From contig NC_081339.1 of the NCBI RefSeq assembly GCF_022539665.2, positions 2,976,017 through 3,040,016 on the forward strand: a stretch of 64,000 nt of DNA, given 5' to 3'. Below, one piece after another: positions 53,611 to 64,000 of the stretch. A program made the position numbers and the translations under genes. This DNA comes from Daphnia carinata. Taxonomy: Eukaryota > Arthropoda > Branchiopoda > Diplostraca > Daphniidae. Numbering within the stretch: the first letter of the stretch is position 1; every line of letters starts with the position of its first letter. A model generated the notes under the pieces. The model searched no databases. It was not told where the DNA came from and saw only the letters and a program-made list of their open reading frames with translations.

Positions 53611-56498
53611 TTATGGTTTAGGGAGTCTATACATTCCAGAGGAGAAGGACAACAATTGTTGCTTGACTTTCGAATCAAGAAACATTTTTAATTGTTGAAG
53701 AGTACATTCTGCTCCACTAGAACCTTGCATTGTGAACATTTTAAGCATTTGATGGATTCGCTCAACTGGAAGAGCTTCAAGATTTGTCAACATTCCAACA
53801 ACATATGACCAATATACTTGTAGACCGTCGTCTTCTGATTTTTTCTCATTGTCCTCTTCATCATCGTCTTCTTCTTCCTCTTCCATTTTTGCCAGTGTTT
53901 CCAACAGAACCTACGAAAATGGAAATTCAAAAGGTGACAACTTAGACAATGCTGGCGTCTTATGAGATACCTTATGTCCTGTAAAAGCCGGGCCATTTTC
54001 ATCCACCTTAAAGCGATCGGTAGAAATTTCTTGAAGGACACCATGTGTCTGCCAAACATGAACGCGCCGTCGAAGGTGGGACATTGGTAGTTCCATCTCC
54101 TGGCTAAGTTCTTCCAAATCCCATTGTTCCTTGTCTTCAAAATGAGAAATGATGGCAGCCAGGTCAGGTGGAACTGTGAATGACGCAGACCGATGGTTAT
54201 CAAATTCCAGTTCCAGTTCTACTGAGCCTGACTGAGGCACCCAATGTAAAGAGCGACTTGTTTTTACAGTTTTATAATTTTGGTTATATTGTTCAAGTTG
54301 ATTAATGATTTTAATCGGTAATTTCATTGGCTTGTCCTTCAACTGGTCCCAATACTGAGCCGAGATTATCATGGCAGATATTGGAAACTGAAAAAGAAAA
54401 GATGAAAAAGATGAACACATTCCTTAGAGCAACAAACGTGTTCTAGTGGTACGTCTGGTTTGTGCGCAACGGACTGCAGGTGAGTGTTAATCCTTTTCGA
54501 GTCGGCTACATCCTTCAGCATTACTTCACAGTTGTGCAACTCATTTTCGCCGAAGCGTATTTTGAGAAATTCTAGATTGCGAATCTCCTCTTCCGTGTCA
54601 AAATGAAGGTTGAGCAACAATCGATCCGAGAGCAACTTGCGGTACTCTTTGACAAAAAGACTTTTGCTGCCATAAATGTTCACCAACATCGGCACAATAT
54701 CTCCCTTCAAATTAAAGGATTTGGTTTAAAGAATCAAGTTAACCTTTGAAACGAAATTTACTGGCTTCTTTCCCGTCCACAATTTGCTTGGATCTGCGTC
54801 GCTTGGTGCTGGCGACCAATTTTCCCAATCCGTCGACGCTTCGGCATCTCCAACGGCTGCAACCGATTCGTCGTCCAATATAGCCGTCCCTGTTCTTCCC
54901 AATTCAAGCTCTCCGCCTAGCTCTCCACTACTGTCCGTCAAGCTATGAATTATGTGACGAACTGTGTCTCCTCTAAGTCGCAAGTATTGCCTGTTTAAAA
55001 AAAAAATTAGATACAGTGAAACAGGAAATAACGTACGAACTACATACTTAATCGGATCGCAAGCTGCATCTAAAAGAACACCAGTGGGATCGAGTACGCT
55101 AAACGCTCTGATGGCTGAAACATAGGCGATTAATATGTCCTCTGTTGTGGCACCCTGGTGAAGCAATCTTGCTTCTAAGGTAGTTTTTAGGGATTGTGTC
55201 AATGTTGGTTTTAACTGTGTCCGGGATAGGCATTCCTGCAGATCTTTAACTGAGGGGAAGCTTTCTGGATAGCCTACGGTTTATTAATTTTTAATGATTA
55301 ATAATTCCACATTATATGCTTAGGCTTAGCCAACCGATGATTATCTCAAAAAGCTGCTCAATTCTCGCATGCGTGTATGCATGATAAAGGAACTGGGTAA
55401 AATTTTTGCGCACTTGATCCTGTTGGATGTAATCTTCTCCGTAAACGATGCCTAGCCATCTAAAAATTATGCTATGCAACCACTGCACGCGACTCAAGAA
55501 GAAGTAATGAACTGGGTGCGTCTCGAAGTAATAACTTATCATACCTTTTCAAGCATATCAATCTGGGAAGAAGCGAAATTTCCTACACACGAATCCTGCA
55601 CGTGGGATTGGATTTGAGACAGAATAAGCGTGTGAATCATACCAACAGAGAGTTTTTCAAGTATTCCAAGCTCCGTCAAATCCCTAAAACGAAGAATTAA
55701 AAAAAAATATATATTCATTTAATGGTCACACTGAAATCTGTGAATTTAAATGTTTTATACTTGTTGACTTTATGGCAGTTATCCAGGATGATGTTGCATT
55801 CACACTGATCTATTTCTTGATCACATCCTGAACAGTGAGTGATGACATCACCAGATTCATCCGCATCTTTAAGAAACATTTGAGAATTAAGATGTTGAAC
55901 CACTGCAAATGTGTTTCTATCATACCAAAGTTTAGGCTTCTCTTTTCCAAGGACATAAAAGCTCTGAAAGCACGAGTGTAGAAGGCATGCACACTGTGCT
56001 CAAAATGTGGGGGTATCTGAGACAATAATATTGCACTAAGGTGTGCTTTATACTGGTCAAATGACTTTAATATGACATTTCCAGACAGTCGATCCAATAG
56101 TGAGAAGTAGTGTTGCTGTTTTGCAATGTCAGCATTCAAGACATTTACTGCTTCATTAAAGTTTTCATACCCAATGTTTTCGTTGTGGGCTAAGGAAAAC
56201 TTTGACCAGAAGTTTGGTACTATTTTGGTTCTAGTTTCATAGTAGAGTTTCTGCCAAACTAACTCCTTCGTGAAGTCAACCAAGTCATGCCTTACAACAA
56301 GTTCTAAACAAATTTCAATTTCTTTTCTGTCCAATTCTTTCTGCAAAAAAAAACAAAACAAAAAGTATCATATACATAGAGCAGTGCAAACAAACAAAAC
56401 CACATTGTATTTTTAAATACCTGCCATTTTCCATCAAGATTTAAGCTTTGTTTGAGGTAGCTCCAGGCAGAAGAAACTGCTGTAGCTGAGTTCATCAT
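53611..56498 (-). CDS. ANAPC2: Anaphase-promoting complex subunit 2 (cullin-like)
   Basis: Ten exons on the minus strand: 56421-56498, 55926-56340, 55761-55902, 55545-55683, 55335-55482, 55048-55273, 54762-54990, 54438-54704, 53971-54387, 53611-53910; 786 aa. APC2 is the cullin of the APC/C and holds the RING subunit APC11. The N-terminal helical part is poorly conserved; TLEARLLHQGATTEDI and RGDTVRHIIHSLTD lead into the cullin homology region (NIYGSKSLFVKEYRKLLSDR, LEFLKIRFGENELHNCEVML, KDVADSKRINTHL). Next come SAQYWDQ, LHWVPQSGSVELEL and the winged-helix end (QVYWSYVVGMLTNLEALPVE...), closing with GMYRLPKP. An acidic EEEEDDDEEDNE tract at the exon 10 start is a spacer. The start codon (first of two adjacent ATGs) is 519 bases from the F-box-like gene, and its stop lies 367 bases upstream of the KIF23 start. 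Confidence 0.95.
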
Positions 56499-57016
56499 AT
56501 GTACGAAAAAATACACCTGACGCAAAATCTGCAGAAATACCCGATTTAGTACTTTAGAGAGTCACAGACCAAAAACATTTGCATTAGACAACTCCCGAAT
56601 ATTTAAATATCAAGCATCAACAAGACATTCGTCTGCTGCCGCCATCCCCAGACTAGTAATCGCAATTTGCAAAAACTCGATTTCGATACATAACAATTTT
56701 TTTAAAAATTTTAAATATGTGATCGGTTGACAAAACTTGTACGAGTTGAACTCGTTGACGGCTCGAGTATTTCTCTTTTATTCTTTATGAAAAAAATAGT
56801 CGACTGCCGGTATTTACAACAGTGTAACAAAAACGACTGAACGACGTAATATGACGTTGATGTTGGATAACGCCCCTCATTTTATTTATTCCCGGTGCGA
56901 TGGCCAACTGGTAAATAGGTATTGTCGATGAATATAAGGTTAGATACCCCGCCTAAAGCTCTTTGGTTTCAAACAACATACCCTCTTCGTTTTCAATACA
57001 GTTTTGGGCCTGGAAG

Positions 57017-58606
57017 ATGGAAATGGAAGATGTCGTTACAAAGCTCTATCAAAGTGGGGTGCCTGACGTTATCAAGAAGATCTTTGGTTATTTAGACTAC
57101 AGTAGCATCAAATTTTCGACTCAAGTGTCAAGCAGTTGGCGTGCAATCCTTTTTGTTGGTGAAGTAAACGTGTGGAAAGTGCTTTGGGAGCGGAATACCC
57201 AACTGTCAACGTGGAAGCTGCTGCAGACACGAGCCATTTGCCAAGGTTTTCCTTTACAAACTGACCCTAATTGGAATTACAGAATGGCCTGTCAAGTCGT
57301 CGGAGATATTCATCAACGGCTTTTGTTCAATTGGCAGAACGGAATATGCACGGAGAGGAGGACGATTGCGTACGAATGCGACACGGACATTAAGTGCTGC
57401 AAGATAGGCAAAACAAAAATAGTGACAACATTAGACGGCAAGCTTGTAATCCTGAAAAGATGGTGCTTTGATCAAACGGAGAAAATAGGTCGATTCGACA
57501 TTACTCACCGAAACATTAGGATAATTCAATTGGAAATCATGGAACCGTATGTTGTTGCTGTCACGTCAGACAAGTGCGTTTACATCTGGGATCTAGAAAA
57601 AGAAACCAACGTCTACCAATTCTTTCAGCAGAACATTGTCAATAATTCAAAATTGGCATTTTTGTGCGTGGGTCTCAATCACGATCTTCTCATTACATGC
57701 GCTTACTATTACAGAAGTAACAATCGGAGCGTTCAAACGCTCATAACTGCACGTCAAATGGCAACCAGCGACAGTCAGGATTTCCCAATCGTAGATAACA
57801 TTGAACTGCCCAATTTCAAAGGCGAAAAAATGTTTCTGGAAGATGAACGCATTGTCGTATTCAAATGTGATTGGTCCCACGTCATTATCATTTCAATGAA
57901 ACCTTGTTTTCACATCATCCGCGAAGAGCTTATCCATCTTTTGAGTGATTTGCAACCGTGGGAAATGGACACCCCATCAGTGAACAAATATCACAACGGT
58001 TGGCTATTGCAAAATCAAAGTTGGGGCCCCATTGAAATCTTGAACATTGATACGGGCCGAACGCTGGAATTCGATCACGGTTATCATCAGTCAACGACGT
58101 TCGATTTCGACGATACACACATTGTCACGTGTACCAAATGGAAATGCGACGTGTGGAATTTTCCCCAGCCAAATTGCAAAGAAATTTGTCTTTTGTACTC
58201 GTTTCAACGGCCTTACTTTGTCATGGAACTGGATACTTTCCCCTGGAGGGAAGTCGATTGGCAAATAGACATCAACGAGACGCAGATGTTTATCTCGCTT
58301 GTGTACACCGATAAGACGGTGCCGAAACCCATACACGTTTTGATCGTAAGGGATTTTACGATTGGCACTGAGTTAGACAAGTCTTCAAAAGCTTACGGGA
58401 AAGCCTATACAAAATCGACAGATAAAATTATTAATTATGAACATATGCTGAAAATTTCGAAGAAAAATCAAGGCAAATACGTTTTCGAACCGAAAATTCA
58501 AGATGTTTGTTGGTGGGACTACTGGGAAAGATACCTATCTGCAGGGATTTCATTCTTCACTTTCATTGCTTGTTGGTATCTTAGTTACTTGTTATTCTAC
58601 TGGTGA
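57017..58606 (+). CDS. Single-exon F-box-like protein with C-terminal membrane anchor
   Basis: One uninterrupted frame, 529 aa from the ATG at 57017 (MEMEDVVTKLYQSGVPDVIK). The frame is open 18 codons further upstream but without ATG; an acceptor-like TTTCAATACAG at 57002 suggests a spliced 5' UTR. Residues 10-60 (VPDVIKKIFGYLDYSSIKF then VSSSWRAIL) fit an F-box, the SKP1-binding module of SCF ubiquitin ligases. The middle has beta-propeller-like strands (VVAVTSDKCVYIWDLEKET, TTLDGKLVILKRW, THIVTCTKWKCDVWNF) similar to degenerate WD40 repeats. The last 25 residues (ISFFTFIACWYLSYLLFYW) form one hydrophobic helix at the very end, as in tail-anchored proteins. No introns are present in 1.6 kb, unlike every other protein gene here; retroposition or a lineage-expanded family is possible. 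Substrates unknown. Confidence 0.88.
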   Translation: MEMEDVVTKLYQSGVPDVIKKIFGYLDYSSIKFSTQVSSSWRAILFVGEVNVWKVLWERNTQLSTWKLLQTRAICQGFPLQTDPNWNYRMACQVVGDIHQRLLFNWQNGICTERRTIAYECDTDIKCCKIGKTKIVTTLDGKLVILKRWCFDQTEKIGRFDITHRNIRIIQLEIMEPYVVAVTSDKCVYIWDLEKETNVYQFFQQNIVNNSKLAFLCVGLNHDLLITCAYYYRSNNRSVQTLITARQMATSDSQDFPIVDNIELPNFKGEKMFLEDERIVVFKCDWSHVIIISMKPCFHIIREELIHLLSDLQPWEMDTPSVNKYHNGWLLQNQSWGPIEILNIDTGRTLEFDHGYHQSTTFDFDDTHIVTCTKWKCDVWNFPQPNCKEICLLYSFQRPYFVMELDTFPWREVDWQIDINETQMFISLVYTDKTVPKPIHVLIVRDFTIGTELDKSSKAYGKAYTKSTDKIINYEHMLKISKKNQGKYVFEPKIQDVCWWDYWERYLSAGISFFTFIACWYLSYLLFYW

Positions 58607-61600
58607 ATTGTTTCTGAAGTATTCTGTTAATGAAACGAGCTGTTTTTAGCTTTTGTATGGCGTTATGCAATACACTCGTCTTCCTATTTCCAAATAATCT
58701 GAATCATTTTAGATTAAATCAATGCAACGATCGATTCGCACGATAGTCACGCATCAATGAAATTATCTCACCAGCGTTCATGTGATCCGGCCGCAGTCCC
58801 ATGAAATTTTTCTTCTCTTTGTTTCCAAAAAAACAAAAGATGGCGATCCGTCATCGAAATTGGTACCACTGTCGATTTACACCATTCCTCCCTGTAGAGC
58901 AGATGTATCAGCATCATGTGATTAATGCAGGAAGAAATGCGTGTCTGGAGTCAGGGTGCTGTTGGCCGTGAAATCCCATATACGAATGATTTGGTGAACC
59001 GGGATCTTTCGTCTTGGAAAAGCCACACGTTTTCACATCTGGTCAGAAAAAAAAGATAACGGTTCAGAGTGTTACGGACGACGGTGATTCACATGACTGA
59101 AGTTGACAAGCCCAAAAAGACACAGCAGCGCCCACAGTTATTGGAGGCTTCCTTACCTGGCCGATCGACGACACCGCAGCGGCCGTCTTCTACCTGGAAT
59201 TCTAGCGTGGATACACACGACTGTTTGCCTTCCAGTAGATCTTCATTTCCGTTCCTGTATAAAAAGGTTGAAAAAAAAAAAAAAAAACGGAAATTGAGAC
59301 TTTGAATATTCACGCAGTGGTGGTCAGACATGCTAAAGAATCGATTTGGATGGTAGCTCCAGAAAAGAAAAAAAAAATGAATTGCTAGCGGCTCGACAGG
59401 GCAATGATCATGGCCGGCGGATAAACTTTTCCATCTTTTTCTTTCTCTTGCTGGAGGGACGCATTCATCCTTGCGGAGGACGTATATACAAAACAACATT
59501 CCTTATCGTTTGACTTAGTCTAAAATGCAGGTGAGAGTAGTTACAGGCCGGTCCGTTGACCTGTTCACGCACCAGCACCGTCAACTCCCGCGCTGGCCAA
59601 GATCCGATCAGTAGACGTGAAACGGGAGAGGAAAAAAAAAAAAGGCGCATCACACGCAGCCCATGCGGATATAATTTCTTTCCAATTTTTTTGTTTTCTG
59701 CTTGGAATACATTATCATATGTTATTACGTTTTCAACGACTCCTCCTCTATAAAGAGTTGGTGGGTAAAAATACAAATGAAATAAGTTCATCCTACACTG
59801 TAGACATCGCAAACGATTTGCTGGTTACTATATCCAGGAAGAAGGCGGTGCACATCCGCCAAATGCTTTTTTTTTTCAAAAAATCATTTCTTAATAGTTT
59901 CCATTTAAAACAAAAAGTGCTATGAAAAGTTCGTTATCTTTTACTGGCTTTCTTCTCGAGGAATTTATTACGTCTCTTTGCTAAAAAGATGGTCAGCCAT
60001 CAAATTGATGACATTCACTCTTTTCTCACCTCGAGGTGGAGCGCGTTAGCCATCTGTTAGAGCCTTCTTAAAGAAAAGTCTGTTGATGCTGTTATTTTTC
60101 TAATATATATGGGATTACACGGGCATCGAAATTCGTGATGAAAAGGGGAAAAAAAAATCATTTTTGTAACGTTTTAATAGCTAAACCGGTACATATTCCT
60201 TTTTTATTTACACGCGTGTAAGACGAACACGGAGAACCCTGAAAGCTGGCGGTTATGCACGTATCCGGATAAATGTTGAATAGGTGCGAATGAAAAGAGA
60301 AAAAAAAACCGGTTGGCTAATTTTCCTTGACTTTTTTTTCGTTTTTCATCCGGAAAAACGAAAAGACAAACAATTCCGGGGTTTTAATAAAAAAAAAAAA
60401 ACCAAATCAGGAAAAAGAAAGTTGTGGACTTTGCGCACAAATGCGGAAGTCTGGATGGTATTTAATAACAATTAAGAAAGGAGGTAAACAGTCGGATGGA
60501 AAAATCAAAGAGGCATTGATGCGATAATTTCATTTCCTCAGAAAGAGAAATACAATAATAATAATATTAATAATCGCTATGTGTAGCAATGTAACAGATG
60601 GGGCTCTTGTTCCATATCATTTGAGTGCACGTTTCTTTTTTAGGAGGAAAGAAAAAGGAACAACTCGGTATTCACCCTTTTCCTCATGTCGAGATTCTTT
60701 TGGTCCCTACATTAGAAAGCTGATCGGTCGTGAAACCAAAAGTAGAAGAGCAAAAAAAAAAAAATGTATAAAAAGAGCAAGAAACGTAAAGAATGAGGAA
60801 CTTAGCGTAGCGGTCATTTATGTTCCACGGCTGAACACCGGCTCAGGATTTTCTTCCGGATATTATTGTTAACTCTTTAATTTTTTTTTGTCCCCCCGTG
60901 TCGCTACCTATTCGGCTGGGTAATCAACTATTAAACGATACTGATATTTAATGGAACAAAAAAACAAAATCAGATTCATTCTTAGTAAAAAGTTGGATGG
61001 TCTTTCATGATCGAACATAACTGATGGTCAGTCACCATAAAAGTGGTCATCATTCAGTGGAGGGTAGCAATTTCAGATGAATAAAGTCGCGTTTACAGTT
61101 TGATTAGCAACATTGAATAACACTGTCAGACGCCCTTTTCGCTTGAATCGTTTATCAACTTCCCCTGAAAATGATTTTTCAAAAAAAAAAATAAAAAATA
61201 ACGGTACTCGCATGTTCAGTTAGCCGATTCACGTCCATCATGCAAATTACCCCTTCCTTCTTATGCACCTATTATGTACAAAACGCCAGACCCCAACGAT
61301 TTAAACCCAAAAAAAAATACACGCACACGTTTCGTCATAATCGAATCTTTTTATGATTGTTATTGTTTGTTTGTTCCTTTATTAACGTTCATTTTCCCTT
61401 TTATTGAAAGAAAGACAAAACAAAGGTTTAGGTATACGACCCCTTCGGTGCGGAATTATTGCGGTATATTAGTGTGTCCGCTAACCTATCGGATCTGCAG
61501 GCGAAGTTCGCACGACATTCTAGCCGGACATTGTTATTCACGCTATTCCGTTAAAGAGGCGTGTGGATGCGGGGAGGTTGAACGCGCCTTATGTGCGGGA

Positions 61601-64000
61601 CTTTCGTTTCACGCGGGACTGGTCATTAAAAAGAAAACGCAAATATGAACGAAAGCAAAGGAGAAAAAAAAACGGAAAGAAAAATGTGAAATGTATAACT
61701 GTGTTTGCACGTTTCTCTCCGCTCTGACTCTCACTACCTTCTATCCAAAGAACACAAAAAAAGAACTCCACAAATCCGCCGTTTCTCCTTTAAAAAAATG
61801 ATAATAATAATAATAAGAGTGTACACAAAAAAACGAATGTTACAGCTACGAGATCCGGTCCGTAATGTACAAGTCTTTTGTTCGATGCACAACCCACGTC
61901 ACTTTAGATCTACATGATATACGTTAACAAAGATGACTCAGTCATCCGGTCACCTGCGGCTCAAACAAGAAGAACAAAAAATCTGTTAGCCGTGACACGA
62001 CAACGTGATGATAGAAAACCCCGCTAACATTTCTTGAGTGGAGAACAGCGTTGTGACATTGACCTTTACAACCATCAGCACACCGGTGCAACCACGTCGG
62101 ATATGTACGACAGAAGAAAAGAGCAAAAGTTATTGTTGTACACCTTCGTGACCGTACAATCTTCGGTTCCGTCGATTTCATGTGTCTTTTCCAGTCCTTT
62201 ATTTTTATGTTTGAAAAACAACAACACGCGTCGCTCGAAATGTGAACGAACTTTGACGACAATCCGACTTTTGTAAAGTTACTTGTGCAATGGTGGCACC
62301 GGAAACGGGTTTAAGTCCTGCTGGATATAGTCCAGCGTTGTGATTGTTTATTATGCCGGTCTATGAGTAGATCAAGAAAAATATCGGGAGTGGTAATGAC
62401 TCGTTTTTATTTATACGATCCATTTCCGTAGTTGTAGATTGGATTTATACAAATAAAAGAAAGTCATTTACATTCCCTGACCACCGTCAATGTCGACGTT
62501 TTATCGCTACGCTCAAATTGCACGTTGCAAGTAAAATTTCAAGGGCCAAATTTGGAAGTGACGAAATCAAGCTTAAAACAAGTTCAGGTGTTATTCAAAT
62601 GTTGTTTAGAATTTCGTGTCGTGATGGTACAATTCAGTTGGATGGCACAAGAGGTTCGATAATAGATTCATTATTGCTTTTGATGTGGACCCAAAATTGA
62701 AATGGTTCATTAACTGATTTCTGAAAAGGATACCGGTATCATTTTTGTGTCTCTTTCTCGCTCTATATCTGAAAAGGTCACCTTTTATCTCCATCTTGGT
62801 TAGATGACATTTTTCAGCGGTTTGCGGTTTTCGTTCAATTAGGTCATTTAAAAAGTACTAACAATTTCCCAAGGTATTTTAGATGGACCTTCCAGCCTTT
62901 TTTTCAAAGCATTGCAACTTCCGACACACGAAAAATAAAAACGAAAGCCGACATTATCTTCCCTCTAGAAACGATTCGAACCTATCGAGCCCTACATCAA
63001 ACGATCTCATCTGGCCCCACATCATCCGATCCCATCGACAAATTGGTGATAATAAAAATTTTAAAAATCACTTACTTTCCATCATTTGTAATTTACTTCA
63101 TCATTTAAATGGACTATTTAATGTGTAACACTTCACAAAAATTCTGGCCGGACGCTGATGTAACAGTACTGGACTGCATGCTTGAATCTTCCTAATAATC
63201 GTCTGCTAGCTCGTTCCCAACCTGTGCGTTGAACTATAAAATGGTTGCCAAGTCTATAAATATGTCATTAAAAACGCAAGAGATTTGAAGCCTGAGAAAC
63301 TATTGGACGCTGAAATTATATGGGCCATAGATAATTTTTTTTTTCACTTTAAAAAATGTGGACACTGCAATGCCAAACCACACGAATTAAACGACTGCAC
63401 GATTATTATGTCGTGGATATTTCAACGGCCTGTTCCGTTAGGGCTAAGCCCCACGATGAGAATGGCTTTTTTTTTTACGTTGAAGATGATTCTGATGTTT
63501 ATCAGAGTCACACATTTACAAGAAAAACAACAAAATTAAGCCACGTAGAAAACCACATGAGCGTTCAGTCGGTCATTCCCGATGCACGGGCAAAGATTGA
63601 TTGGGTTTTGCTAGCACGGTTTGCACGTTTTGTTAACCCGTTACGTGTCTCAGTCACCCGGGCATTCGTAGGATCACGACAAAACTTTTTGTTTTGTGCG
63701 TTGTACATAGTACCAGTTTACGTGTGCACCACATTCTTTTTTGTTCTCGCTTCAATGGTGCCATTTATTTAAGAACAAACGTGACTTGGCGATCACCGGG
63801 TCACGGGGTTTGGGTGATGCGTAAATTGCAGCCGCTGCTGGAAAGCATGGCAAAATACGATGAAGTATGTAAAGCGTGTCGATTTGGTTGATGTGAGCCG
63901 TTGCTCGACAACATAACGAAGGGGTTAGTAGTGGAAAAAAATAACTGAAACGAGCAATTTTAAATGAATCAACCTTTCTTTTCTGTCTGATGGGAGAAGA
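58607..64000. other. Gene-poor right end of the window
   Basis: No gene is secure. Candidate minus-strand exons at 58914-59254 are listed separately. A 138-codon plus-strand frame at 63356-63772 starts with ATG but crosses a T run and ends in a hydrophobic stretch; it is not convincing. Poly-A/T tracts, (AAT)n at about 61800-61815 and short palindromes occur. The region could be a long intron or upstream DNA of a gene beyond the window. Confidence 0.4.
58914..59254 (-). CDS. Two candidate 3'-terminal exons of an unidentified minus-strand gene
   Basis: Exon 59157-59254 (acceptor TATACAG, donor CCAG/GTAAGG) reads NGNEDLLEGKQSCVSTLEFQ and on to GRCGVVDRP; it joins in phase 1 to 58914-59038 (acceptor TTTTTTCTGACCAG), which reads VKTCGFSKTKDPGSPNHSY and ends at TGA. 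Splice sites are good and phases agree, but no start, further exons or family are recognised. A different frame of the second segment (IIRIWDFTANS...) also looks protein-like, so the reading is uncertain. Confidence 0.3.

Noticed and set aside
63356-63772. 138-codon ATG frame near the right end
   Set aside because: It crosses a long T run, has no recognisable domain, and lacks an upstream acceptor or promoter; could be chance.

Overview
This window is nuclear DNA of an animal, most likely an arthropod. Coding exons are separated by many short introns (mostly 50-120 nt) with GT...AG borders, and 12 genes can be rebuilt exon by exon with matching splice phases. Product types (cytoplasmic actin, an astacin protease, villin with a headpiece, a Par-3 type N-terminus) and the very short introns suggest a small crustacean such as Daphnia. 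That species guess is inference; nothing in the sequence proves it.

Layout: 0-0.75 kb, 5' end of a Par-3/bazooka-like polarity gene (minus). 2.0-3.7 kb, secreted histidine-rich Cu/Zn superoxide dismutase-like gene (plus). 4.0-5.1 kb, CHCHD4/MIA40 (minus). 7.2-8.7 kb, cytoplasmic actin (plus). 9.2-14.0 kb, no convincing gene. 14.1-19.6 kb, a two-pass membrane protein with PPxY motifs (plus). 20.8-21.3 kb, a small unrecognised single-pass membrane protein (minus). 22.0-22.9 kb, UBE2S (minus), head-to-head with ARL6IP1 (23.4-24.3 kb, plus). 25.1-26.3 kb, WBP2 (plus), tail-to-tail with an astacin metalloprotease (26.8-29.0 kb, minus). 29.0-33.0 kb, mostly unassigned. 33.0-33.9 kb, KDEL receptor (minus), head-to-head with phosphatidylinositol 4-kinase type 2 (34.6-36.6 kb, plus). 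38.7-42.2 kb, villin/quail-type six-gelsolin-repeat protein with headpiece (plus). 42.3-49.7 kb, a repeat nest: about four copies of a 196-199 bp tandem repeat, a TTAA-flanked inverted-repeat element made largely of hairpins, a microsatellite, three tRNA-like sequences and a second hairpin-rich block. 49.8-53.2 kb, KIF23/pavarotti kinesin (minus). 53.6-56.5 kb, ANAPC2 (minus), head-to-head with a single-exon F-box-like protein with a C-terminal membrane anchor (57.0-58.6 kb, plus). 58.6-64 kb, no secure gene.

Functional themes: several genes act in cell division (KIF23 in cytokinesis, ANAPC2 as the cullin subunit of the APC/C, UBE2S as the APC/C chain-elongating E2), in the actin cytoskeleton (actin, villin), in the secretory and membrane system (KDEL receptor, PI4K2, ARL6IP1) and in oxidative protein chemistry (MIA40, SOD-like). 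They do not form an operon-like unit; this is ordinary compact gene packing with several close divergent promoters. The most unusual items are the SOD-like protein, which has a long duplicated His-rich extension and Lys in place of the fourth copper-ligand histidine; the hairpin-packed TTAA element with tRNA-like neighbours; and the intronless F-box-like membrane protein. Exon coordinates were derived by hand from splice-site and phase consistency, without transcript data.
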